The notes under the pieces are model-generated. The model did not search any database, was not told the origin of the DNA, and saw only the letters and a list, made by a program, of their open reading frames with translations. A stretch of DNA of 64,000 bases from Proteobacteria bacterium DTSAM18 (GTDB lineage Bacteria > Myxococcota_A > UBA796 > GCA-2862545). A program made the position numbers and the translations under genes. Positions 18,797 through 27,729 of this stretch are shown piece by piece. Within the stretch, counting starts at the first letter, position 1. Every line of letters starts with the position of its first letter. The DNA lies in contig JARACJ010000013.1 of assembly GCA_028767165.1 (NCBI GenBank), positions 62,001-126,000 on the forward strand, in the 5' to 3' direction.

Positions 18797-19806
18797 GTAC
18801 AGAGCAGTCCACCCGCCATGCGGTCCAGTTCGCCGACATCTTCGTGCTGAGGGAGGTCGCCGGGCAGCTCGGGGGTCACCTCAAGCAGATGGAGAAGGAA
18901 CTCGGGGTCTCGGTCAAGCACAGGGGCGACGAGATCGTCGTCAAGGGCGATCGCAAGTCGGTCCAGACCGCCGTGCGCCTGCTCCATGCGCTCGGCGAGC
19001 TCACGGCCCGGGGCCGCGCGCTGCACCCCACGGACGTCTCCGACGCCCTGCGCCTCATCCGCCTCGATCCCGAAGCCGACATCTCGTCGTTCTTCCGCGA
19101 CGTGGTGGTCGTCGGACGCAACGGCACGCCGATCACGGCGCGCACCCTCAACCAGGCCGCCTACATCCAGGCGCTCCGACGCTCCGACGTCGTCTTCGGC
19201 GTGGGTCCCGCCGGCACCGGCAAGACCTACCTGGCGATGGCCATGGCGGTCTCCCAGCTCAAGAAGGGCCGGGCCAAGCGCATCCTGCTCACCCGTCCCG
19301 CCGTCGAGGCGGGCGAGAAGCTCGGCTTCCTGCCCGGCGATCTGGCAGAGAAGATCGATCCCTACCTGCGGCCCCTGTTCGACGCCCTGCTCGACATGCT
19401 CGAGCCCGCGGAGCTCGACGACCTGATGGAGAAGGGGATCATCGAGGTGGCGCCGCTGGCCTTCATGCGCGGTCGCACCCTGTCGAATGCCTTCGTGGTG
19501 CTCGACGAGGCCCAGAACACCACCGCCGAGCAGATGAAGATGTTCCTCACCCGGCTCGGAGACAACGGTCGCATGGTCATCACCGGTGATGCCAGCCAGG
19601 TGGACCTCCCCCGGGGCAAGCGCAGCGGACTGGCCCACGCGGTCCACCTGCTCGGCGACATCCCGGGCATCGAGGTGGTCCGCCTGAGCGCCGACGACGT
19701 CGTCCGTCACCCCCTCGTGGCCGCCATGATCGAGGCCTACGACGAGGACGACGCCGCACGCATGGCCGCAGCGGCCCGGCGCGCCCGATCCGAAGAGGAG
19801 GCCTGA
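18793..19806 (+). CDS. ybeZ: PhoH-family ATPase (YbeZ-like)
   Basis: A 337-residue protein with an N-terminal KH-like region (about 1-90) and a PhoH ATPase/helicase-like domain with Walker [27 protein letters not shown] (family signature) and Walker B LDEAQN. YbeZ proteins work with YbeY in ribosome and RNA quality control. Here phoH is followed by pgpH and ybeY, the classical conserved order. The start overlaps the EF-G-like gene (ATGA), suggesting coupled translation. Confidence 0.93.
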   Translation: MSTEQSTRHAVQFADIFVLREVAGQLGGHLKQMEKELGVSVKHRGDEIVVKGDRKSVQTAVRLLHALGELTARGRALHPTDVSDALRLIRLDPEADISSFFRDVVVVGRNGTPITARTLNQAAYIQALRRSDVVFGVGPAGTGKTYLAMAMAVSQLKKGRAKRILLTRPAVEAGEKLGFLPGDLAEKIDPYLRPLFDALLDMLEPAELDDLMEKGIIEVAPLAFMRGRTLSNAFVVLDEAQNTTAEQMKMFLTRLGDNGRMVITGDASQVDLPRGKRSGLAHAVHLLGDIPGIEVVRLSADDVVRHPLVAAMIEAYDEDDAARMAAAARRARSEEEA

Positions 19807-19870
19807 CCCCGGTCGGGTACAGTAGGGGAGGGTGGGCTATCCTGCCGTCGAGTCTCCCCATGGAGGGCCC

Positions 19871-22252
19871 TTGGCCGACAAGGAACGCAATGGCAGCAGT
19901 GAGTGGGTGCAGCGGGTCCTGATCCTCGCCGTGGCCGCTCTCCTGTGTGCGCTGCTCACCGTCAACTACTCCCGCGCTCCCAAGCTCACGCTGCGCGAGG
20001 GGGAGGTCGCGGAGCAGACCGTCCGGGCGCCGATGCAGTTCTCCTACACCGATCGCGCGGCCCTCGAGCAGGCCCGCAAGCGGGCGGCCGACGGTGCGCC
20101 GCAGGTGTACCTGTACGACGACAAGTCCCTGGTGAACCAGCGTCGCCGGCTCTCCGAGGCCTTCAACGCCGGCCGCACGGCGCTCGGCGAGGAGGAGGAG
20201 CGCTCCCCGGAGCTGCTCAAGAACCTCGCCCTGGCCTTCGCCCAGGACCTCGGCAGCAACGTCTTCCTCGAGCACACCCGCGTCCTGGCCTCCCAGGGCT
20301 TCCCCGAGGAGGCCGAGGCGGCCATCGCCCGCTGGATCGACGCGGCCCACGGCGAGTCCTTCGTGGTCGACTCCCGTCAGCTCCCCAAGGGCGGCAACCC
20401 GGTGATGCTCGTGCCGGATGCGGGCCAGGGAGAGCCCTACATCCTCGACGAGGTCGATCGCATCATCACCCTCGAGCAGCTCCGTCGCCGCATCACCCGG
20501 CAGGCCCTGTCCGAGAACCTCCCCGACTCGTGGGTCTCCGCCGCGGAGCAGGTGGCCCTCGGCATGGCCTCCGCCGACACCTTCTTCGACCCCGATCGCA
20601 CCAAGGTGCGCCTCGAGGAGGCCAAGGCCTCCGTGGTGGCCGAGCCCATCCTCATCCAGCGCGGCGAGACCCTGTTCACCCAGGGGCAGCGGATCACCGC
20701 CCGCCACGTGGCCATGTACTCGGCCCTTCAGCGCAACCGCGCCGATTCGGGCATCGCCGCCCGTCTGTTCAGCACGGGCATGCTCATCTTCCTCGTGCTC
20801 GTGAGCCTGTACACCACCAGCCGCGGCCGGTTCCCGCCGGGCAAGGAGGGGCGCCGCGATCTGGTCTCCCTGGGCGCCCTGCTCGTCGTGGTCGCGGCCC
20901 TCGGTCGCCTCATCGTGAGCGCGAGCCCGGGCATCGCCTCCATCCTGGGCACCAACGTCACGCCCAAGGTGGTGTGGTTCCTGCTGCCCATGGCCGGCGC
21001 CGTGATGCTCGCGCGCCTGCTGATGGACGTGCCCCGCACCGTGTTCCTCATCGTCTCGGCCACCGTGGTCACGGCGCTCATGATGGATCTGAACGCGGCC
21101 TATGCCGTGTACTTCCTGCTCGTGTCGGGTGTGGCGATGGTGGCCATCGTCGGCTCCCGGGAGCGCATCGGCGTGGTCAAGGCGGGTCTCGTCACCGGCC
21201 TGTACGGCGCGGGCATCGCCCTGTTGCTGTACTTCGTCGACCTGTACAGCGGCGGACACCTGGTCACCCTCGGGCAGGCCATCAGCCCCATCTGGAGCAT
21301 GCTCTTCGCGCTGGCCGGCGGCCTGCTCTCCGGCTTCATCGTGCTCGGCCTGCTGCCGCTGTTCGAGAGCGCCGGCTACGTCACCGACTACCGCATGATG
21401 GAGCTCGCCAGCCTCAACCACCCCGTGATGCGCCAGCTCATGCTGCGGGCGCCGGGCACCTACCACCACTCCGTCGTGGTGGGCTCCCTGGCCGAGGCGG
21501 CCTGCGAGGCGATCGGCGCCAACGGCACCGAGGCCAAGATCTCGGCCTACTTCCACGACATCGGCAAGTCCCTCAAGCCCCGCTACTTCGTCGAGAACCA
21601 GCGTGGCGGCCACAACCGCCACAACGATCTGCACCCGCGGGCGAGCGCCGAGATCATCATCTCCCACGTGACCGAGGGCGCCCGGATCGCTCGGGAGCAC
21701 AAGCTGCCCCAGCCGATCCTCGACAACATCCTCATGCACCACGGCACGGGTCTGCTGCAGTACTTCTACGCCAAGGCGCAGATGATGGCCGACGACCCCT
21801 CCCAGGTCGACGCCGACGACTTCCGCTACCCCGGTCCCAAGCCCAACACCCGGGAAGCCGGCGTGGTGATGCTCGCCGACAAGGTCGAGGCCGCCACCCG
21901 CACGATCCGGCAGCCCACCGAGGACAACATCCGGGCGATGATCCACCGGATCATCAACTCGGTGATGGCCGACAACCAGTTCTCCGAGTGCCCGCTCACC
22001 TTCAAGGAGATCCACCAGATCGCCGAGGCGTTCGTGCAGGTGCTCACCGGCATCTACCACCAGCGGATCGAGTACGCGGAGACCAAGGAGCTCTCCCGCG
22101 GCGAGGCCAAGGCGGAGATCACCGACGATCACACCGAGCCCCAGGTGTTCCAGTTCCCCGACGTCGGCTTCCAGGAGGAGTGGGAAGAGGAGCCGCAGGA
22201 CGAGGCAACGGATTATGAGTCCGTCCGAAACCTGCCGCACGGCGACAACTAG
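19871..22252 (+). CDS. pgpH: PgpH-type 7TM HD-domain cyclic di-AMP phosphodiesterase
   Basis: An inner-membrane enzyme of 793 residues. One N-terminal transmembrane segment precedes a large extracytoplasmic 7TMR-HDED domain (about residues 45-300). Seven transmembrane helices (about 305-510) and a cytoplasmic HD domain with HHSVVVGSLAE and the catalytic FHDIGKS then follow. PgpH enzymes hydrolyse c-di-AMP to pApA. The start is taken as TTG at 19871, which has GGAGGG upstream. A GTG at 19832 lies too close to its own Shine-Dalgarno. It pairs functionally with the cyclase CdaA at 42115. Confidence 0.9.
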   Translation: MADKERNGSSEWVQRVLILAVAALLCALLTVNYSRAPKLTLREGEVAEQTVRAPMQFSYTDRAALEQARKRAADGAPQVYLYDDKSLVNQRRRLSEAFNAGRTALGEEEERSPELLKNLALAFAQDLGSNVFLEHTRVLASQGFPEEAEAAIARWIDAAHGESFVVDSRQLPKGGNPVMLVPDAGQGEPYILDEVDRIITLEQLRRRITRQALSENLPDSWVSAAEQVALGMASADTFFDPDRTKVRLEEAKASVVAEPILIQRGETLFTQGQRITARHVAMYSALQRNRADSGIAARLFSTGMLIFLVLVSLYTTSRGRFPPGKEGRRDLVSLGALLVVVAALGRLIVSASPGIASILGTNVTPKVVWFLLPMAGAVMLARLLMDVPRTVFLIVSATVVTALMMDLNAAYAVYFLLVSGVAMVAIVGSRERIGVVKAGLVTGLYGAGIALLLYFVDLYSGGHLVTLGQAISPIWSMLFALAGGLLSGFIVLGLLPLFESAGYVTDYRMMELASLNHPVMRQLMLRAPGTYHHSVVVGSLAEAACEAIGANGTEAKISAYFHDIGKSLKPRYFVENQRGGHNRHNDLHPRASAEIIISHVTEGARIAREHKLPQPILDNILMHHGTGLLQYFYAKAQMMADDPSQVDADDFRYPGPKPNTREAGVVMLADKVEAATRTIRQPTEDNIRAMIHRIINSVMADNQFSECPLTFKEIHQIAEAFVQVLTGIYHQRIEYAETKELSRGEAKAEITDDHTEPQVFQFPDVGFQEEWEEEPQDEATDYESVRNLPHGDN

Positions 22253-22267
22253 GGAGCCCGAAGGGCC

Positions 22268-22765
22268 ATGGAACACGACATCTGCGTGGCCGAGATGGCC
22301 GAGGCACCCGAGGGGCTCACGGTCGAGGCCGACGCCCTCGCCCTGGTGCAGGCCCTCGGACTGGACGAGGTGGAGCTGTCGGTCGTCCTGTGCGACGACG
22401 CCTACATCCACCAGCTCAACGAGGGCTGGCGGGGCAAGGACGCCCCCACCGACGTCCTGTCCTTTCCCCAGCAGGAGGGCGAGATCACCGGCGGCGTGCT
22501 CGGCGACATCGTCATCTCCCTCGACACGGCGGCGCGGCAGGCAGGGGCGATGGGCCACGACCTGCCCACCGAGGTGCGGGTGCTGCTGGTGCACGGCCTG
22601 TGCCACCTGCTCGGCCACGATCACAAGCAGGACGATCACGCTGCCGAGATGGCCCGCCTCGAGGCCCGTCTGCTGGGCGTGCTCGGCGTCCCCGAGGCGT
22701 CCCGAGGCCTGATCCATCGCGCCCACGGTGGGGCTCACGACGGCGAGCCGCCTGCCGACGGTTGA
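22268..22765 (+). CDS. ybeY: Endoribonuclease/rRNA maturation factor YbeY
   Basis: A 165-residue metalloprotein of the UPF0054 family. The zinc-binding H3xH5xH motif is complete as HGLCHLLGHDH, and the APTDVLSFP block is the other hallmark. YbeY is required for 3' maturation of 16S rRNA and for ribosome quality control. A short non-conserved tail (last ~20 residues, HRAHGGAHDG) extends past the usual end. It follows pgpH by 15 bases, completing phoH-pgpH-ybeY. Confidence 0.93.
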   Translation: MEHDICVAEMAEAPEGLTVEADALALVQALGLDEVELSVVLCDDAYIHQLNEGWRGKDAPTDVLSFPQQEGEITGGVLGDIVISLDTAARQAGAMGHDLPTEVRVLLVHGLCHLLGHDHKQDDHAAEMARLEARLLGVLGVPEASRGLIHRAHGGAHDGEPPADG

Positions 22766-22904
22766 GAACGCCGCCCCGTGCGGTTACCCCGCAACGCGCA
22801 GTCGTCTCCCTCGGGCATCGTCCGCGGGAGCACGCGAGCGGGTGGATCCTTTCCGCCGTCCGCTCCTTCCGGCCCCTGCACCTCGGCTTGCCCTGGATGT
22901 CCCG

Positions 22905-24018
22905 ATGATCGACGAAGTCCGTTCCGCCGTCCAACCCCTCGCGGAGCGCATTGACGCTCTTTGGGGGCATCTTTGACCTGGTCAACAAGAAGGCCCGTCT
23001 GAAGGATCTGGAAGCCCAGTCCGCACTGCCCGAGTTCTGGGAAGACGCCAAGGCCGCCCAGGTCATCCTCAAGGAGAAGGGCGGTCTCGAGCGCACCGTT
23101 CGTGACTGGGAGGACCTGGTCCGCCAGAAGGACGACATCCTCACCCTGCTCGAGCTGGCGGAGGAGATGGACGACGACGACTCCGTGGAGGAGGCCAAGG
23201 CCCTGCTCGACGAGCTCGCACGATCCCTGCAGGCCCTGGAGACCCGCCGCCTGCTCTCCGGCGAGCAGGACGAGATGGACTGCATCGTCGAGATCCACTC
23301 CGGCGCCGGCGGCACCGACGCGGCCGACTGGGCCGAGATGCTGCTCAAGATGTACACCCGGTGGGCCGGCAACCAGGGCTTCAAGGTGGAGCTGCTCGAC
23401 CGCGCCGACGCCGAGGAGGCGGGCATCCGCAACGCCAGCTTCGCCATCCGCGGCCCCTACGCCTACGGCTACATGCAGGGCGAGATCGGCGTGCACCGCC
23501 TGGTGCGCATCTCCCCGTTCGATCAGAACAACCGCCGGCAGACGGCCTTCGCCGCCGTGAACGCCTACCCGGAGATCGACGACGACATCGAGATCGACCT
23601 GAACCCGGCCGACATCGAGATGCAGACCATGCGCGCGTCCGGCGCCGGTGGCCAGCACGTCAACACCACCGACTCCGCCGTCCGCCTGACCCACAAGCCC
23701 ACGGGCATCGCGGTCAAGGTCTCCGCCGAGCGGTCCCAGCACAAGAACCGCGACAAGGCGATCAAGATGCTGAAGGCCCGCCTGTACCAGCTCGAGCTGG
23801 AGAAGCGGATGTCAGCCAAGGACGAGGCCAACGCCAAGAAGATGAAGATCGACTTCGGCTCCCAGATCCGCAGCTACGTCCTGGCGCCCTACCAGCAGGT
23901 CAAGGATCTGCGCACCAACGTCGCCGTGGGCGATGCCAGTGGCGTGCTCGACGGCAACCTGAACAAGTTCATGGAGTCCTGGCTCGCCGCCAGGGCCGAA
24001 GGCAACCTCCCCGACTGA
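22905..24018 (+). CDS. prfB: Peptide chain release factor 2, with +1 programmed frameshift
   Basis: RF2 recognises UGA and UAA stop codons. It is encoded in two frames. Codons 1-23 run from 22905 to CTT at 22971-22973, followed in frame by TGA at 22974. The ribosome must shift +1 and continue from GAC at 22975 to 24018, giving about 370 residues. The second part has the stop-codon motif SPF (ISPFDQNN) and the peptidyl-hydrolysis GGQ motif ([11 protein letters not shown]). The arrangement is the classical RF2 autoregulation and not a mutation. The ATG at 22905 has no strong ribosome site. Confidence 0.95.
22962..22977 (+). promoter_or_regulatory. RF2 programmed +1 frameshift signal
   Basis: The site reads TGGGGGCATCTTTGAC: an internal Shine-Dalgarno-like G run, a 3-base spacer, the slippery CTT codon and the in-frame TGA followed by C. 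The spacing matches the E. coli prfB site (AGGGGGTATCTTTGAC). Low RF2 slows termination at UGA and favours the shift. Confidence 0.95.
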
Positions 24019-24071
24019 TCCGGGCCCATCCGGCCCGGCGCGCCCTGCGTGGGCGCCCAGAGGACCAGACG

Positions 24072-25649
24072 ATGTACGATTTCGATTCCGCCTGGCTGAC
24101 CAAGCTGGAAGAGATGCGGGCCGCCGGGGTCAACCCGTACCCCAACGGCATGAAGCCCACCCACACCTCCACCGAGCTGCACGAGCTGTACAAGGACGTG
24201 GAGGACCCCTCCACCGTCGAGGGCTCCACCGGTGTGGCCGTGGCCGGCCGCGTGATGTTCCGCAACCGCTTCGGCAAGGCGATGTTCCTGCGCATCCTCG
24301 ACCGCGGCGAGCCCACCGTCGACACCGTCGATGCCGAGGGCAACCCGTCGAAGAAGGGTGGCATCATCCAGGTGTACCTGCGCAAGAACGAGGTCGGCGA
24401 CGAGACCTTCGAGCAGATGAAGAAGCTCGACATCGGCGACTACGTCTGGATCAAGGGCCACGTGATGCGCACCCGCACCGGTGAGCTGTCCGTGCAGGCC
24501 GACGAGGCGATGCTCGCCTCCAAGATCATGACCACCTTCCCGGACCGCTGGCACGGCCTGAACGACGTCGAGCTGCGCAGCCGCCAGCGCTACGTCGACC
24601 TGTTCATGAACGAGGCCACCCGACGCACCTTCCGGATGCGCTCCAAGGTCGTGCGCTACCTGCGCGACTTCTTCGAGGACCGCGACTACATCGAGGTCGA
24701 GACCCCGATGATGCAGACGATCCCCGGCGGCGCCACCGCCCGGCCCTTCGTCACGCACCACAACGCCCTCGACATGGAGCTGTACCTGCGCATCGCGCCG
24801 GAGCTGTACCTCAAGCGTCTGCTCGTCGGCGGCATGGAGCGGGTGTTCGAGATCAACCGCAACTTCCGCAACGAAGGCATCTCCGTCCGTCACAACCCCG
24901 AGTTCACCATGCTGGAGTTCTACCAGGCATGGGCGACCTACGAGGATCTGATGGACATCACCGAGGAGCTGTTCGTCGGCCTCGTCGACAAGCTCCACGG
25001 TCAGCGCAAGATCCCCTTCGCCGACTTCGAGATCGACTTCACCCCGCCGTTCCGTCGCGCCGACATGGACGAGCTGGTGGTGGAGCACACCCCGCTGCAG
25101 CCCGAACAGATGCGCGACGTCAACGCCATGCGCGCGTTCTACGTGGCCGACAACCCCGGCGCGGATCTCGACAAGCTGCCCACCACCGTGGGCAAGTGGT
25201 GGGAGCTCCTGTTCGAGGAGTACGCCGAGCACAAGCTCATCAACCCCACCTTCGTCACGGGCTTCCCGGCCGAGATCTCGCCCCTGGCCCGTCGCAACGA
25301 CGAGGACCCCGAGCGCGTCGACCGCTTCGAGCTGTTCTGCGCCACCTGGGAGATCGCCAACGCGTTCTCCGAGCTCAACGATCCCGTCGACCAGGCGGCT
25401 CGCTTCATGGCCCAGGTCGATGCCCGTGAGGGCGGCGACGACGAGGCCATGTACTTCGACGCCGACTACATCCGCGCGCTCACCTACGGCATGCCGCCGG
25501 CAGCAGGGCAGGGCATCGGCGTCGATCGCCTGGTCATGCTGCTCACCGGCAGCCAGAGCATCCGCGAGGTCATCCTGTTCCCGACGCTCCGCCCCGAGCG
25601 CAAGATGGCCGAGCAGTCCGTCGTCGAGTTCGAGAACAAGGACGCATGA
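24072..25649 (+). CDS. lysS: Lysyl-tRNA synthetase, class II
   Basis: A 525-residue class IIb synthetase that charges tRNA-Lys. An OB-fold anticodon-binding domain (about residues 50-170) is followed by the catalytic core with motif 1 around YIEVETPMM, motif 2 FRNEGISVRHNPEFTMLE and motif 3 GIGVDRLVMLLTG. Length is normal. The ATG at 24072 follows prfB by 53 bases; a longer upstream frame lies within prfB and is a shadow. The stop overlaps the next start (ATGA). Confidence 0.95.
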   Translation: MYDFDSAWLTKLEEMRAAGVNPYPNGMKPTHTSTELHELYKDVEDPSTVEGSTGVAVAGRVMFRNRFGKAMFLRILDRGEPTVDTVDAEGNPSKKGGIIQVYLRKNEVGDETFEQMKKLDIGDYVWIKGHVMRTRTGELSVQADEAMLASKIMTTFPDRWHGLNDVELRSRQRYVDLFMNEATRRTFRMRSKVVRYLRDFFEDRDYIEVETPMMQTIPGGATARPFVTHHNALDMELYLRIAPELYLKRLLVGGMERVFEINRNFRNEGISVRHNPEFTMLEFYQAWATYEDLMDITEELFVGLVDKLHGQRKIPFADFEIDFTPPFRRADMDELVVEHTPLQPEQMRDVNAMRAFYVADNPGADLDKLPTTVGKWWELLFEEYAEHKLINPTFVTGFPAEISPLARRNDEDPERVDRFELFCATWEIANAFSELNDPVDQAARFMAQVDAREGGDDEAMYFDADYIRALTYGMPPAAGQGIGVDRLVMLLTGSQSIREVILFPTLRPERKMAEQSVVEFENKDA

Positions 25650-27052
25650 GCGCCCCCGAGTCCACCACATCCGAGGGCAGCGGACTCCGGTTCGACGACC
25701 TGCCCCCAGTCACCGGCGGATCCACCGCCGGTGCCGAGTGGTGGCTCGCATTCCGCCATCTCCGCGGCGGAAGTGACACCCGCAAGGTGTCCGTGGGCAC
25801 CCTCGTGTCCGTCATCGCGGTCGTCGTCGGCGTGGCCCTGCTCAACGCCGTCATCGCCGTGATGACCGGCTTCGAGGTCGACCTCCGCGACAAGATCCTC
25901 GGCGCCAACGCCCACGTGGTGGTCACCCAGGTGGGCACCCGGATGCCCTGGACCCCGGACGACCAGCAGGCCCTCGAACAGGTGGAGGGCGTCGCCGCGG
26001 CCTCGCCCTTCGTCTACAGCGAGATGATGATCCGCAGCCGCTACGGCGTGGCCGGCATCATCATCAAGGGCGTCGACCCGTCGCTGGTGGGCAACGTCAC
26101 CAGCGTGCAGGACGACCTCACCTGGGGCATCGTCGGCCAGACCCTCACCCCCGAGGCACGCCGCGACACCATCTCCCTCCTCGACACCGACATCGAGGGC
26201 CGCGACCGTCCCGCGCTCGGCCTCGACGAGGGCGAGGAGGATCGGGCCCGCAAGCCCCTGCCGGCCATCATCATCGGCGATGAGCTCATGAACCAGCTCG
26301 GCGTGCTCGCCGGCGACGAGGTGCAGCTCATCAACCCCCTCGGCTCCGGCAGCTCCATGTTCGGCCTGCCGACGCCGTCGGTGGCCAACTACCGGGTGGC
26401 GGGCGTGTTCCACTCGGGCATGTTCGAGTACGACAACAAGTGGACCTACGTGGGCATCGACGATGCCCGCAAGCTGATGAAGCTCGGCAACGACATCACC
26501 GGCGTGGAGATCAAGGTCGACGACGTCGACGGGGTCGACGAGGTGAAGGCCGCCATCGAGGAGGCGAGGGGACCACGCGCCGTCGTACGGCACTGGCGCG
26601 AGCTCAACTCGGCCCTGTTCGAGGCCCTCGCGCTCGAGAAGCTCGTGATGGGGCTCATCCTCGGCATGGTCGTGGTCGTGGCGGGCCTGCTCATCGTGTC
26701 CAACCTGTACATGATGGTCGTCACCCGCATCTCCGACATCGCGATCCTGCGGGCGATGGGGGCCTCCAAGGGCACCATCCGCCGGGTGTTCATCCTGATG
26801 GGCATCATCATCGGGGCCATCGGCGTGGTGTTCGGCACGCTGCTCGGCAAGCTCATCTGCGCGGGGCTCGAGGCCTACCAGTTCCCCTTCGACACCGACG
26901 TGTACCTGCTCTCGTCGCTGCCGGTGGTGTCCCGCTGGTCGGACTCCCTCGTGATCGCCGTCGGCACCATGCTGGTCTGCTTCCTGTCCACCCTGTACCC
27001 TGCGACCAAGGCTGCGAGCATGCACCCCGTGGAAGGACTGCGATACGAATGA
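25646..27052 (+). CDS. LolC/LolE-family lipoprotein-releasing permease
   Basis: A 468-residue inner-membrane permease of the FtsX/MacB type. One transmembrane segment near residues 52-75 is followed by a large periplasmic domain and three C-terminal transmembrane helices. The helices carry the family segment RISDIAILRAMGASKGTIRRVF. With the next gene (LolD) it should extract lipoproteins from the inner membrane for transfer to LolA. Only one permease gene is present, so the complex may be a LolF-like homodimer. It is coupled by ATGA overlaps to lysS upstream and lolD downstream. Confidence 0.88.
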   Translation: MSAPESTTSEGSGLRFDDLPPVTGGSTAGAEWWLAFRHLRGGSDTRKVSVGTLVSVIAVVVGVALLNAVIAVMTGFEVDLRDKILGANAHVVVTQVGTRMPWTPDDQQALEQVEGVAAASPFVYSEMMIRSRYGVAGIIIKGVDPSLVGNVTSVQDDLTWGIVGQTLTPEARRDTISLLDTDIEGRDRPALGLDEGEEDRARKPLPAIIIGDELMNQLGVLAGDEVQLINPLGSGSSMFGLPTPSVANYRVAGVFHSGMFEYDNKWTYVGIDDARKLMKLGNDITGVEIKVDDVDGVDEVKAAIEEARGPRAVVRHWRELNSALFEALALEKLVMGLILGMVVVVAGLLIVSNLYMMVVTRISDIAILRAMGASKGTIRRVFILMGIIIGAIGVVFGTLLGKLICAGLEAYQFPFDTDVYLLSSLPVVSRWSDSLVIAVGTMLVCFLSTLYPATKAASMHPVEGLRYE

Positions 27053-27729
27053 AGGGCGTCGACATCCAGATCAACGGCCTGAGCAAGTCCTACGAGAAGG
27101 CCGGCCACCGGGTCGACATCCTCGACGGTGCCGACCTGTCCATGGCAGCGGGGGAGAGCCTCGCCGTGATCGGTGCGTCCGGCAGCGGCAAGTCCACCTT
27201 CATGCAGCTGCTGGGCCTGCTCGACGCCCCCGGCGCGGGCACCATCCACTTCGACGGACGCGACACCGCCAGCCTGGGCGCCACCGAGGCCGACCGCTGG
27301 CGCAACCGCAACATCGGCTTCATCTTCCAGTCCCATCACCTGCTGTCGGACCATACGGCCCTGTCGAACGTGATGATTCCGGTACGTCTCGCCGGGGGGA
27401 AGCCTGAAGTCGCACGTACCCGTGCCGAACGTCTCCTGACCGCCGTAGGACTGCAAGAGCGCATGGAGCACCTGCCCGCCGAACTTTCTGGTGGCGAACA
27501 ACAGCGTGTCGCCATAGCCCGTGCGCTGGTTATGGGGCCCAGACTGGTACTCGCTGACGAGCCCACCGGGAACCTCGATCCGAAGACCGCCGTGGGCGTC
27601 TTCGACCTCCTGCTGGAGTTGAACAGACAGTTGGGCAGCAACCTCATCGTGGTCACGCATTCCATGGATCTCGCATCCCGATTCCCCCGTCGCCTGTCGC
27701 TGGTCTCCGGCCGCTTCGTGGAGGCATGA
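27049..27729 (+). CDS. lolD: Lipoprotein-releasing ABC ATPase LolD
   Basis: A 226-residue ABC ATPase energising the adjacent permease. Walker A GASGSGKST (42-50), signature LSGGEQQRVAIARAL, Walker B LVLADEPTGNLD and the H-loop VVTHSMD are intact. Codon usage changes abruptly near codon 98 (about 27340). Before it, only about four codons end in A or T. After it, about 35 of the remaining 130 do, including ATA, AGA, GTA and CGT codons rare in the neighbours. The start overlaps the permease stop and the stop overlaps bamA. Confidence 0.92.
   Translation: MKGVDIQINGLSKSYEKAGHRVDILDGADLSMAAGESLAVIGASGSGKSTFMQLLGLLDAPGAGTIHFDGRDTASLGATEADRWRNRNIGFIFQSHHLLSDHTALSNVMIPVRLAGGKPEVARTRAERLLTAVGLQERMEHLPAELSGGEQQRVAIARALVMGPRLVLADEPTGNLDPKTAVGVFDLLLELNRQLGSNLIVVTHSMDLASRFPRRLSLVSGRFVEA

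Noticed and set aside
19580-22738. Minus-strand open frame of over 1000 codons opposite phoH, pgpH and ybeY
   Set aside because: This is again a shadow of strongly biased codons on the other strand, with no ribosome site and no recognisable motif.
22905-24018. prfB as a pseudogene with an in-frame stop
   Set aside because: The stop sits in the exact RF2 frameshift context and both parts are conserved, so it is programmed recoding.
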